DNA from: Oscillospiraceae bacterium
Lineage (GTDB): Bacteria; Bacillota; Clostridia; Oscillospirales; Ruminococcaceae
Assembly: GCA_017848155.1 (NCBI GenBank)
Contig: JAGAKC010000439.1
Span: 1 to 8,751 of the forward strand
Length of the DNA stretch: 8,751 nucleotides
Direction of reading: 5' to 3'
How positions within the stretch are numbered: the first letter of the stretch is position 1; each line of letters opens with the position of its first letter. Positions 1 through 6,864 of the stretch are shown in pieces. Made by a program: the position numbers and the translations under genes. The notes below the pieces were generated by a model. It saw only the letters and a program-made list of their open reading frames with translations, made no database searches and had not been told where the DNA came from.

Positions 1-2400
1 AGGATAGTTTCGAAGCAGCGTGAGGTCAATCAGGCGGTGCGTGATATCCTTGGCGTTGACAGGCATCAGTTTTCGCAGATAGCCATGATAGCTCAGGGAG
101 ATTTTCTGAAGCTGCTGCATGCTGATACGGATTCCCGAAAGGCTATATTCAGAAATCTTTTCAAGACCGACCTGTACAGGGAGCTTCAGGAGCAGCTTAA
201 ACGTGAAGCGTCAGACAGCGCAGCATTATATGCCGATATGGAGGCGCAGGTGCTCAGATGGATGGGTGAGCTTTGCTGTGCAGATGATAGCGAGTGTCAG
301 GCGGAGCTTACGGAGATCAGCGGAAGCACTGTTCATGCGGATAGAGTATCGGAGCTTGGAGCGCTCGTTATAGACGAGGACAGGCTGAAAGAGCGTAAGC
401 TGAATGATGAGATAGCATCCTGTGACAAGGAATTACAGAGTATAGCGGCGCTCATGTCAAAGGCAGAGGAGCGTGAAAAGACCAAAGCGCAGCTTACTGA
501 TGCTGATGTGCGTCTGAAGCAGCTTTATGAGCAGCGTGAAACTCTTATGGAAAGGGCGGATTCGACAGAAAAGCAGCTGTTACAGGCTGACAAGCTCGGC
601 GAGGAGATAACGCTTTTAAGAAGCAGACTTCCCGATTATTCGGAAAGGGACCGATGCAGGGAAAAACTAGTCCGTACTGAAAAGGAGCAGACAGATAACG
701 GCAATGAGATAGCGCTGGTCTTTTCACAGCTTGAAAAGGAAAAGCTTTTTTCGGATAAGCTCAGAAAGGAGCACGATGCACTGGAGGGTGCGGCAGAGGA
801 GCGTGAAAGAACAAGCGCAGAGGTGGAAAAGCTGACGGAGAGGGCGGAAGCTGTAAAAGCTCTTCTGGACGAATTAAGGTCGTACAGCACTCTTTGCAGG
901 GAGCTTGAAACGATACAGGCAGATTACATTTCGGCACGTGACGAGGCTGACGCCCTGCAGGATGTGTACAAAAAAAAGAGCCGCCTTTTCCTTGACGAGC
1001 AGGCAGGCATACTTGCAGAAGGTCTGTGCGAAGGCTCACCATGTCCCGTCTGCGGCTCTACTGTGCATCCGTGTGTTGCGGTGAAGTCTGTGAAAGCACC
1101 GACTAAGGCGCAGGTCGAAAAGGCTCAGAAAGCGGCTGACAGCGCTGCTGCATCAATGGCAGAGCTGAGCAGTGCCGCTGCAGCTAAGAGCGGCGCAGCC
1201 GAAAAGCAGAGAGATCTGGTCAAAAAAGAGATGGAACGGCTTTTCGGAAGCTCCGATATTGATAACGCAGAAGAATATACGCTTTCTCAGTATGAAGATA
1301 TATCTGCGGAAATGACAGCGGCAAGGCAAAGACTGAAGCTCGAATCAGAGAGGGCAAAGCGCAGAGAAGAGCTTTCGGAGCAGATACCGAAGTCTGATGA
1401 GAAGATACACGAGCTGCAAGAAAGCTATTCAGAAAGAAGATCACACAGCTTTGTGCTGGAGGCTGAGATAAAGTCACTTGGGGAGCAGCTTTCAAAGCTG
1501 TCAGAAGCACTTGCATTTGAAAGCGAAAGGGAAGCAGAGAGTCATATCCTCGGACTTGAAAAGCAGCGCGACAGGATAAAGTCCGATCACAGCGACGCGC
1601 AGCGTGCGCTTAAAGAGTGCGACAGTAATGTAAGCGGAACCATGGGTATCATTGATGCGCTTAAGGTGAGGCTGTCAGAGCTTCCCGAATCTGACATGGC
1701 TGAGCTTCAGAAGCAGGCTTCCATGCTGTCAGCGGCAAAGGAAAAGGCGCTGGGGGAGTGCAGAAACGTATCCTCACGCCTTAAAACTAATGAAAAAGCG
1801 TGTGCGCAGACAGCACAGTGTAGGAAGGAGCTTCTGTCACTGGGTGAGCGTCTTGCGTGGGTGAAGTCGTTGTCAGACACGGCAAACGGCAATGTATCGG
1901 GCAAGGAAAAGATCATGCTTGAAACGTATGTACAGACTGCCTTTTTTGACAGGATACTTGCAAGGGCAAACACCCGTCTTATGGTGCTGACATCAGGTCA
2001 GTATGAGCTTACACGGCGTCGTGTAGCAGAAGACCTACGCAGTCAGAGCGGACTTGAGCTTGATGTTATCGACCACTATAACGGCACACATCGCAGCGTC
2101 AGGTCTTTGTCGGGCGGAGAATCGTTCAAGGCTTCGCTGGCGCTGGCACTGGGTATGTCTGATGAGATACAGGCGTCAGCAGGCGGAGTGAGATTTGACA
2201 GCCTGTTTGTGGATGAGGGCTTCGGGTCGCTTGACGAGGACTCGCTGACGCAGGCTATTAAAGCGCTGTCCACTCTTACAGAGGGCGGCAGGCTGGTGGG
2301 TATCATATCCCATGTGGCGGAGCTTAAGGAGCGTATCGACAGGCAGCTGATCGTCAGAAAATCGAAAGACAGCGGAAGTAATGTGGTGATAAGGATATAA
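1..2400 (+). CDS. sbcC: Exonuclease subunit SbcC, 5'-truncated by the window edge
   Basis: SbcC is the SMC/Rad50-like ATPase of the SbcCD nuclease, which opens hairpins and processes DNA ends in the cytoplasm. The frame is open from base 1, so this is the C-terminal 799 codons; family members are usually about 1000 residues or more, so roughly the first 200, including Walker A, lie outside. Visible in order, counting codons from base 1: the Q-loop region FSQIAMIAQGDF (24-35); a long charged coiled coil; a zinc-hook CPVC at codons 348-351 (bases 1042-1053) followed by GSTVHP; a second coiled-coil arm; the ABC signature SLSGGESF (702-709, bases 2104-2127); Walker B LFVDEG plus D-loop GSLDE (from 735, bases 2203 on); and the switch histidine in IISHV (771). 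All C-lobe motifs are intact. The GTG at 37 is internal, not the start. sbcD would be expected just upstream, but this cannot be seen. The stop is TAA at 2398-2400, directly before a hairpin. Confidence 0.95.
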   Translation, partial: RIVSKQREVNQAVRDILGVDRHQFSQIAMIAQGDFLKLLHADTDSRKAIFRNLFKTDLYRELQEQLKREASDSAALYADMEAQVLRWMGELCCADDSECQAELTEISGSTVHADRVSELGALVIDEDRLKERKLNDEIASCDKELQSIAALMSKAEEREKTKAQLTDADVRLKQLYEQRETLMERADSTEKQLLQADKLGEEITLLRSRLPDYSERDRCREKLVRTEKEQTDNGNEIALVFSQLEKEKLFSDKLRKEHDALEGAAEERERTSAEVEKLTERAEAVKALLDELRSYSTLCRELETIQADYISARDEADALQDVYKKKSRLFLDEQAGILAEGLCEGSPCPVCGSTVHPCVAVKSVKAPTKAQVEKAQKAADSAAASMAELSSAAAAKSGAAEKQRDLVKKEMERLFGSSDIDNAEEYTLSQYEDISAEMTAARQRLKLESERAKRREELSEQIPKSDEKIHELQESYSERRSHSFVLEAEIKSLGEQLSKLSEALAFESEREAESHILGLEKQRDRIKSDHSDAQRALKECDSNVSGTMGIIDALKVRLSELPESDMAELQKQASMLSAAKEKALGECRNVSSRLKTNEKACAQTAQCRKELLSLGERLAWVKSLSDTANGNVSGKEKIMLETYVQTAFFDRILARANTRLMVLTSGQYELTRRRVAEDLRSQSGLELDVIDHYNGTHRSVRSLSGGESFKASLALALGMSDEIQASAGGVRFDSLFVDEGFGSLDEDSLTQAIKALSTLTEGGRLVGIISHVAELKERIDRQLIVRKSKDSGSNVVIRI

Positions 2401-2403
2401 AAT

Positions 2404-2433
2404 GACCCCGTTCATTTAAGCATGAACGGGGTC
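2404..2433. terminator. Hairpin between convergent sbcC and EAL-protein genes
   Basis: A perfect 12-bp inverted repeat, GACCCCGTTCAT at 2404-2415 and its complement at 2422-2433, encloses a 6-base loop. It begins 3 bases after the sbcC stop and ends 6 bases before the stop of the opposing gene. Read on the minus strand the stem is followed by ATTTTATAT, a modest U-rich tail. Read on the plus strand the tail (GATCCATTATT) is poor. It should therefore terminate the minus-strand EAL transcript best, and perhaps both. Confidence 0.85.
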
Positions 2434-2439
2434 GATCCA

Positions 2440-5034
2440 TTATTCGTTTATTCTGATATCTTCTACGCTGTTGACTACGGACACGATACCATTCTTTGTG
2501 CAGATGCCCATACCATCGTTTGAAAGGAAGTGCACATGAACTCCGCAGTTTGTGAGCGTGATATTTCCCGAGCCTTCCGCATCGCCTATTCCCGATGCGC
2601 TGTTGCCCTCGCTGTACAGGTTCAGTGTAGCATAGCTCATATCACAATCCAGTTCGCCGCCACGGCTTCCTATATTGTTTATCACACGACCGTGCATTTC
2701 AGTGTTTATCGTACCGCTTATCATCTTGATACTGCCGCTGCCGCCGTACAGTGTTCCTATGCCACCAAGATTAAGACCCGACATCACGAATGTTGCTTCA
2801 ACATAAGCGATACAGATGTCTGTTGCGCCTTCAAACGAGCCGATGGAAAGTGAGTTTGAAGCAGACATTTCTGTCTTTATACAGCAGTTGGAGATATCAA
2901 TGATGCTTCCGCCGTCGATAGTGCCGATGCCAACGCAGTTTCCGCCTGCACTGTTGATCTTGATATCACCGCCGTAAATGAATATGCCGTTTTTGCCCGA
3001 GTTCTTACCACCGCCGATGGCGACGCTGTTTTCACCTTTGGCTTCTACGGTAAGCTTACCGCTGCCGCCCATTCGGATAGTTCCGTGGCTCTGATCACGT
3101 GGTACACCAATACCGTAGCAGTTCATCATTTCGGATATGATATGCAATGAGCCGCTTCCGAGTATATGAAGCTCTGTTGACTGCGGCACAAGGATACCTC
3201 TGTTGATACATTCGTTGGAACCCTCCAGCCAGAGCTGTACAGTGCTGTCGGTACCGAGAGAGATACAAGGCTCGTCCTTTTCGCTGACCATACATGCGTT
3301 GCGCAGTGTGAGCCTTATGTCTGCTCCCTCCCTTATCATAACGGTGATGTTGACGCGTTTATCTATCTGACCTTCAAGCACCACATCGTCGTTTTCAACC
3401 AGTATCGAGCCGTAATGCTCTTCCGAGAGCTTCGTGATGTCCACGATCTCGCCTGCGTCGGGGTAATAGACCTTGTTTATCTCGTCGGAGTACATTCGGT
3501 TTATCTCCTCGATCTCGGTACGCAGAGCGTCAGTTATCTCGTTAAGTGCAAATGGCTTCGGCTTTGATATGTAGTAGCCCTGTATCAGGTCAGCGCCAAG
3601 TCTTATCATAGTGTTCAGCTCATCTGTGGTCTCTACACCCTCTGCCAGCGCAGCAAAGCCGTTTTCGTGCAGGAAGTCGATAAGTCCCGAAACTAGCTTC
3701 TGGACCGCAGGCTTTCCCTCAATGCCTTCTATAAGTGAGCGGTCTATCTTTACGTAGTCAGGCTTATATCTAAGGAGATTTGAGGTGTTTGAATATCCCG
3801 TGCCGTAGTCGTCTATTGCAAGGGGGATATTGCTTCGTTTCAGCCTGTCATGGATGATGGCAAGTCTGTCGTTGTCAAGCTCTGTCTGCTCTGTCATTTC
3901 GATAACGAGCTTTTCCATCAGCTCACCGTATTCCGTTACAAGCTCATTCCAGTCCTCGCTTGAAAGGATATATGCGGGAAGTGAGTTTACAAAGAGCTTT
4001 CTTTCACTGAAGACCGACTGGTTTTCGCTTATATATTGCAGCGTATTACGCATCGTTGCTTTTTCGATATCGTACAGGCGACCAAGCTTTGTCGCTGCGC
4101 CAAGTATCTCCAGAGGGAACATGTTTATGCTCTTGTCGCTGCGCATAAGCGCTTCGTAAGCCACGATATCGCCGTTACGGGCGCTTATTATAGGCTGGAA
4201 ATTGTACACGAACAGATTGTTATCCACAAGCCTTGTAAAGCGTCGCATGTTGTCGTATTCCGTTTTCTGCTGCTCGTATCTCTCGTCTGAATAAAGATAT
4301 ATAGAGCCTATGCCGCCTGCTACGGCGTCAAAGAGGGTATATTCCGCTGTGTGCATACGCTGATTCGGGTGCAGTGCGTCGTCGCCGCAGCCTGCGGTGA
4401 ATGTCAGGCTCTTTCCACGACAGGAGCTGTCCACACCTGATTCGCAGCTCTTTTTCAATGCCTTCTGAAGATTTTCAAGGAAAGTGGTCTTGCTGTAGCT
4501 GAAATCCGGCACATAAAGCCAGAATTTGTTCTTTGCGGCAGGGGAGAGCAGCGCATTTTTGGGAAGAGCCGCAGCTATAGAGTTTACCGCAAAGGATATA
4601 TCGCTGTTTGTGATATGGGGATTGCCATATTCCTCTATCTGAAGAAGTGCGATAAGCGATGGTGCTGTGTTTGCTGACATTTCCGTGATAAGTCTTGTCT
4701 GTGTGCAAACGGGCAGGTCAGGGTCAAGCTCAGGCATGGAGCTGCTCCTGAAGCGCAGGAAGCCTGCGGTCATATCATCATTTTCAGCCGCTATAATGAC
4801 GTTTATCATTGCGATATTGTTGTCCTGCTCACGAAGCTCCGATATCATCATCGAAAGCTCTTCATAGTCGGGGTCGTGGGTAAGGTCTGACATGCGTCTT
4901 GCATTATTGTCGCATTCAGCTGTTTTATGGAGATGGTCGAGCAGGAAAGCTCCGGTGTCGGGTAATGCCTGAGAAAGTGCGTCCCATGCCGTGCCGAATA
5001 TAGTGCTCCATGTGGAGGTATGCGCCTTATCCAT
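2440..5034 (-). CDS. EAL-domain c-di-GMP phosphodiesterase with degenerate GGDEF and C-terminal Gly-Ile-Gly repeat solenoid
   Basis: Predicted cytosolic enzyme that linearises cyclic-di-GMP; 864 residues from the ATG at 5032-5034. Residues 1-120 are unrecognised. Residues about 125-250 follow the GGDEF fold (IALLQIEEYG near 128, LTFTAGCG near 210, AEYTLFDA near 230), but the active-site loop reads KNKFWLYVPD (168-177) where GGDEF would be, so it is probably not a cyclase. The EAL domain spans about 275-505 and keeps the key family residues: E294 in YEALMR, N350 in FVNSLP, E379 in IEMTE, D408-D409 in DDYGTGYS, K429 in VKID, E465 in AEGVE and Q485 in QGYY. Active hydrolysis is therefore likely. 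From about 545 to the end the protein consists of repeats centred on GIG. There is no signal peptide or membrane segment. A TTG nine bases upstream in frame is a possible start, but AAATGAG at 5044-5050 is spaced for the ATG. GH9 lies upstream on the same strand, 73 bases away. The architecture is certain; the ligand of the repeat region is unknown. Confidence 0.9.
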   Translation of the reverse strand: MDKAHTSTWSTIFGTAWDALSQALPDTGAFLLDHLHKTAECDNNARRMSDLTHDPDYEELSMMISELREQDNNIAMINVIIAAENDDMTAGFLRFRSSSMPELDPDLPVCTQTRLITEMSANTAPSLIALLQIEEYGNPHITNSDISFAVNSIAAALPKNALLSPAAKNKFWLYVPDFSYSKTTFLENLQKALKKSCESGVDSSCRGKSLTFTAGCGDDALHPNQRMHTAEYTLFDAVAGGIGSIYLYSDERYEQQKTEYDNMRRFTRLVDNNLFVYNFQPIISARNGDIVAYEALMRSDKSINMFPLEILGAATKLGRLYDIEKATMRNTLQYISENQSVFSERKLFVNSLPAYILSSEDWNELVTEYGELMEKLVIEMTEQTELDNDRLAIIHDRLKRSNIPLAIDDYGTGYSNTSNLLRYKPDYVKIDRSLIEGIEGKPAVQKLVSGLIDFLHENGFAALAEGVETTDELNTMIRLGADLIQGYYISKPKPFALNEITDALRTEIEEINRMYSDEINKVYYPDAGEIVDITKLSEEHYGSILVENDDVVLEGQIDKRVNITVMIREGADIRLTLRNACMVSEKDEPCISLGTDSTVQLWLEGSNECINRGILVPQSTELHILGSGSLHIISEMMNCYGIGVPRDQSHGTIRMGGSGKLTVEAKGENSVAIGGGKNSGKNGIFIYGGDIKINSAGGNCVGIGTIDGGSIIDISNCCIKTEMSASNSLSIGSFEGATDICIAYVEATFVMSGLNLGGIGTLYGGSGSIKMISGTINTEMHGRVINNIGSRGGELDCDMSYATLNLYSEGNSASGIGDAEGSGNITLTNCGVHVHFLSNDGMGICTKNGIVSVVNSVEDIRINE
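2494..3270 (-). repeat. Protein-level GIG repeats of the EAL protein, about 28 residues each, probable beta-solenoid
   Basis: Within the C-terminal third of the EAL protein a [GAS]-I-G motif recurs with its isoleucine at residues 642, 673, 703, 731, 759, 788, 816 and 844, giving spacings of 31, 30, 28, 28, 29, 28 and 28. Each copy is followed by a Gly/Ser-rich turn and then alternating hydrophobic residues such as GSIIDIS, GSIKMIS and GNITLTN. Two weaker copies precede these (SLG near 592-594 and GIL near 613-615). This regular rhythm is typical of a parallel beta-helix, one coil per repeat. The copies are diverged, with no long exact DNA repeats, so the array is old. The fold is an inference. 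Confidence 0.75.
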
Positions 5035-5043
5035 TAATATCAA

Positions 5044-5050
5044 CTCATTT
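5044..5050 (-). promoter_or_regulatory. Weak ribosome binding site deciding the EAL-protein start
   Basis: On the minus strand AAATGAG lies 9 bases before the ATG at 5034. It abuts the alternative TTG at 5041-5043, leaving no spacing for that codon. No better Shine-Dalgarno sequence exists nearby. It favours the ATG, giving an 864-residue protein, and suggests modest translation. Confidence 0.45.
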
Positions 5051-5073
5051 CATGATTTTAAAGATTACAAAAG

Positions 5074-5079
5074 ATTATA
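5074..5079 (-). promoter_or_regulatory. Candidate -10 element for the EAL gene
   Basis: The minus strand carries a perfect TATAAT at 5074-5079 in the 73-base gap after GH9, about 33 bases from the ATG if transcription begins near 5067. The 17-base-spaced -35 position reads TGTGGT, which is poor. A better -35 (TAGACA, 5105-5110) overlaps the GH9 stop but is 25 bases from this -10; it could only pair with TATATA at a 19-base spacing. In AT-rich DNA a lone TATAAT is weak evidence, and read-through from GH9 is at least as likely. Confidence 0.35.
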
Positions 5080-5107
5080 TATATAAACTAGTATATACCA
5101 CATTTGT

Positions 5108-6739
5108 CTAATTGTCAAGTAATTCCTTTGCGGAAATAAAATGTGCAAAGGCAAATACAGCAGGCGAGTTCCAGTATATGGTTATCTCGTTGAGGGAATA
5201 GCACCTGAAATCATCTGCAAAGCATTTCATAGGCGGAGTGCCGTCTGCTATCAGAATTTGAGCATCAGGATCGTTTCTGCCACGGTTTGCACCGCCGCTT
5301 ACCATGCCGGGGATACATTCCTCTATTCCGTCCGCATGTGACGGGCGGAGATGAGGATAGTTTATCGGTGTGGTACCGATGCCGCTGACATAGCAGTAGC
5401 CTGTTGCATTTGTTCCGAGAAGATAGTGCAGCTGAGCTGCGGCGTGCTGCTCGAACTTTTTTTCACCCGTGAAGCGATATGCAAGGAGAAGCACCATCGC
5501 ATGCTTCATGACCGTCATATTGCTGCCCCAGTTGAAGTGATACGGAGCCATTGTAACACCGTAGCCGTTTTTGTCGGCAAGCTCTGAAAGGTGATATGCT
5601 TCGTTTATGTAGTTTTGCTTAAGGTCTTTCTTTATGCTTTCATCACCGTTTTCGCAAAGGATATAGGACAGCGCTGCAAGACCGCCCATATCTGCATAGC
5701 CAAGGGCGGTAAGATGCATATCCTCTTTCAGCAGCTCCATGAATGTCTTATGAAACCTATCTTCGCCCGTCAAGGAGAATAGCTCTGCCGCTGCCCATAG
5801 CCTGTTGTCACGGTCGCTGCATTCACCGTAGCCGCCCGTGGTACATTCCGGTCTGTTCTGGAACAGCATGTCAGGGTCGTTTTCCAGCCATTCATAGCTA
5901 TTCAGTGCACATTGCTTAAGTTTTTCTGCATACCCACTGTCAAATTTGTTGTAAACAGTTGCCGCAAGCGCCATCACTGCTGCGGTATCAGCTGTTGCCA
6001 TAGATGACGGCGGAAGCAGATACATCTGCTCTTTGTCGTCCTCTGGCATGATGAAGGGTGCATGTCCCTTTGTGGTAGCCTTATGGTAGACCGCACCGTC
6101 ACTGCGCTGCAGCTTCATTATCCAGTCAAGCTCCACCTTGCATTCTGCGAGGATATCGGGCAGCATTCCGCCGCTCTCGGGAATACAAAGATCCTGTGCG
6201 TCAAATGCGTCGGGGTAGAGCTTATATGCATACAGCAGGTGTGCAAGAGCGCATGCTCCTGCTGTGACGTATCTGCCGTAGTCACCTGCGTCATGCCAGC
6301 CGCCGCTTACATCAAGGCTGATGCTCCTGTCATCCCAGACAAGTGCCTTTTCGGTGTGGCAGGGCGCATGAGAAAAAACGCCTGCGTGTTCCTTTTTCAG
6401 ACCGCAGCCGCAGCGAAGATAATAGAAAGCCTTTGACAGTGCGTTGAAGGTCTGCTGATAAACGTCATCGGATATCGAGAATGCATGTGAACATTCTCCG
6501 CTTTCAGTTACAAGCCTGTAGCTTCCACATTTATTAAGCTCGGAGAAATCTGCGATATACACATCATCACCCGAGCATTCACATGCACCGAAGTGTACGG
6601 TATTGCCGCTGAAAACGCATCTGCCGTCCTCAGAAACGACGGAAAAGCTGTCAGAGGGAACCGTGATGACCGCAGTTTTTTTCATATTCCGCTTATAACC
6701 TGCCTGATCGATATGGATACAGTGCTTATTTCTGTCCAT
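5108..6739 (-). CDS. Glycoside hydrolase family 9 enzyme without signal peptide (probable cytosolic cellodextrinase/endoglucanase)
   Basis: GH9 enzymes hydrolyse beta-1,4-glucans or cello-oligosaccharides with inversion. Residues about 8-90 resemble the Ig-like CelD-type N-terminal domain (IHIDQAGY at 8-15, DFSELNKCGSY at 64-74). The (alpha/alpha)6 catalytic domain runs from about 95 to 540, opening with YYLRCG. The catalytic Asp cluster is D150 and D153 in GWHDAGDYGRY; the conserved substrate-binding histidine is H463 in YPHLRPSHAD; the general acid is E518 in NEITIYWNSP. LLGTNATGYCYVSGIG (440-455) is also typical. All catalytic residues are present, at 543 residues. The N-terminus (MDRNKHCIHI) is polar with no hydrophobic stretch, and about 20 cysteines are scattered through the protein, both fitting the reducing cytosol. 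The start is supported by AAGGAG 7 bases before the ATG. It has its own strong promoter and is followed after 73 bases by the EAL gene. The exact substrate is uncertain, since some GH9 members act as exo-glucosidases or exo-glucosaminidases. Confidence 0.93.
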   Translation of the reverse strand: MDRNKHCIHIDQAGYKRNMKKTAVITVPSDSFSVVSEDGRCVFSGNTVHFGACECSGDDVYIADFSELNKCGSYRLVTESGECSHAFSISDDVYQQTFNALSKAFYYLRCGCGLKKEHAGVFSHAPCHTEKALVWDDRSISLDVSGGWHDAGDYGRYVTAGACALAHLLYAYKLYPDAFDAQDLCIPESGGMLPDILAECKVELDWIMKLQRSDGAVYHKATTKGHAPFIMPEDDKEQMYLLPPSSMATADTAAVMALAATVYNKFDSGYAEKLKQCALNSYEWLENDPDMLFQNRPECTTGGYGECSDRDNRLWAAAELFSLTGEDRFHKTFMELLKEDMHLTALGYADMGGLAALSYILCENGDESIKKDLKQNYINEAYHLSELADKNGYGVTMAPYHFNWGSNMTVMKHAMVLLLAYRFTGEKKFEQHAAAQLHYLLGTNATGYCYVSGIGTTPINYPHLRPSHADGIEECIPGMVSGGANRGRNDPDAQILIADGTPPMKCFADDFRCYSLNEITIYWNSPAVFAFAHFISAKELLDN

Positions 6740-6746
6740 GATAATT

Positions 6747-6752
6747 CTCCTT
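6747..6752 (-). promoter_or_regulatory. Ribosome binding site of the GH9 gene
   Basis: AAGGAG on the minus strand, 7 bases before the ATG at 6737-6739. It is a strong, well-spaced Shine-Dalgarno sequence that fixes the start and excludes an upstream signal-peptide extension. Confidence 0.85.
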
Positions 6753-6768
6753 GATATAGTTTTATATG

Positions 6769-6797
6769 ATTATACCTTAAATGGACAAATATGTCAA
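6769..6797 (-). promoter_or_regulatory. Consensus sigma-A promoter of the GH9 gene
   Basis: On the minus strand TTGACA (6792-6797) is followed by a 17-base spacer and TATAAT (6769-6774), an exact match to the housekeeping consensus in both hexamers and spacing. Transcription would begin near 6762, leaving a leader of about 23 bases with the ribosome site inside it. Such a strong promoter on a catabolic gene suggests a repressor keeps it off when not needed. Confidence 0.85.
6782..6797. promoter_or_regulatory. Imperfect palindrome overlapping the GH9 -35, candidate operator
   Basis: The 16 bases TGGACAAATATGTCAA form an inverted repeat with 6 of 8 pairs matching around an AT-rich centre, and include the whole GH9 -35 hexamer. 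A dimeric repressor here would block RNA polymerase at the GH9 promoter and lies 6 bases from the -35 of the opposing GH5 promoter. Part of the symmetry comes from the -35 itself, so this is a suggestion only. Confidence 0.3.
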
Positions 6798-6803
6798 TCG
6801 GGG

Positions 6804-6832
6804 TTTACAAATTATACTTTTTGGTGTATTAT
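6804..6832 (+). promoter_or_regulatory. Promoter of the GH5 gene
   Basis: TTTACA (6804-6809), a 17-base spacer, then TATTAT (6827-6832); each hexamer matches the sigma-A consensus at 5 of 6 positions. Transcription would start near 6839, about 26 bases before the TTG start codon. Its -35 is separated by only 6 bases from the -35 of the divergent GH9 promoter. Confidence 0.7.
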
Positions 6833-6847
6833 ATTATCAGATATAAC

Positions 6848-6859
6848 AGAAAGGGTGAG
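6848..6859 (+). promoter_or_regulatory. Ribosome binding site fixing a TTG start for GH5
   Basis: AGAAAGGGTGAG matches the Shine-Dalgarno core with one base missing and ends 5 bases before TTG at 6865. The first in-frame ATG (6886) is too far away and would remove the basic residues of the signal peptide. Confidence 0.75.
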
Positions 6860-6864
6860 TTTCT

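Noticed and set aside
37..39. GTG at 37 as the start of the sbcC gene
   Set aside because: The frame is open to base 1 and the codons before it (KQREVNQAV) fit the SbcC family, so the gene is simply cut by the window edge.
2530..2853. 107-residue plus-strand open frame opposite the GIG repeat region
   Set aside because: It lies wholly inside the EAL gene on the other strand, has no ribosome site, and has no recognisable domain.
5041..5043. In-frame TTG as the start of the EAL protein
   Set aside because: It adds only three residues and sits directly against the only ribosome-site-like sequence, leaving no spacing; the ATG at 5032-5034 fits better.
5077..5096. AT-only inverted repeat after GH9 as a terminator
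   Set aside because: The stem is made only of A-T pairs (TATATA arms) and would be very weak; it is more likely part of an AT-rich promoter region.
6781..6815. A CcpA-type catabolite (cre) site between the cellulase genes
   Set aside because: Aligning ATGTCAATCGGGGTT to the cre consensus leaves several mismatches at fixed positions, including the central CG.
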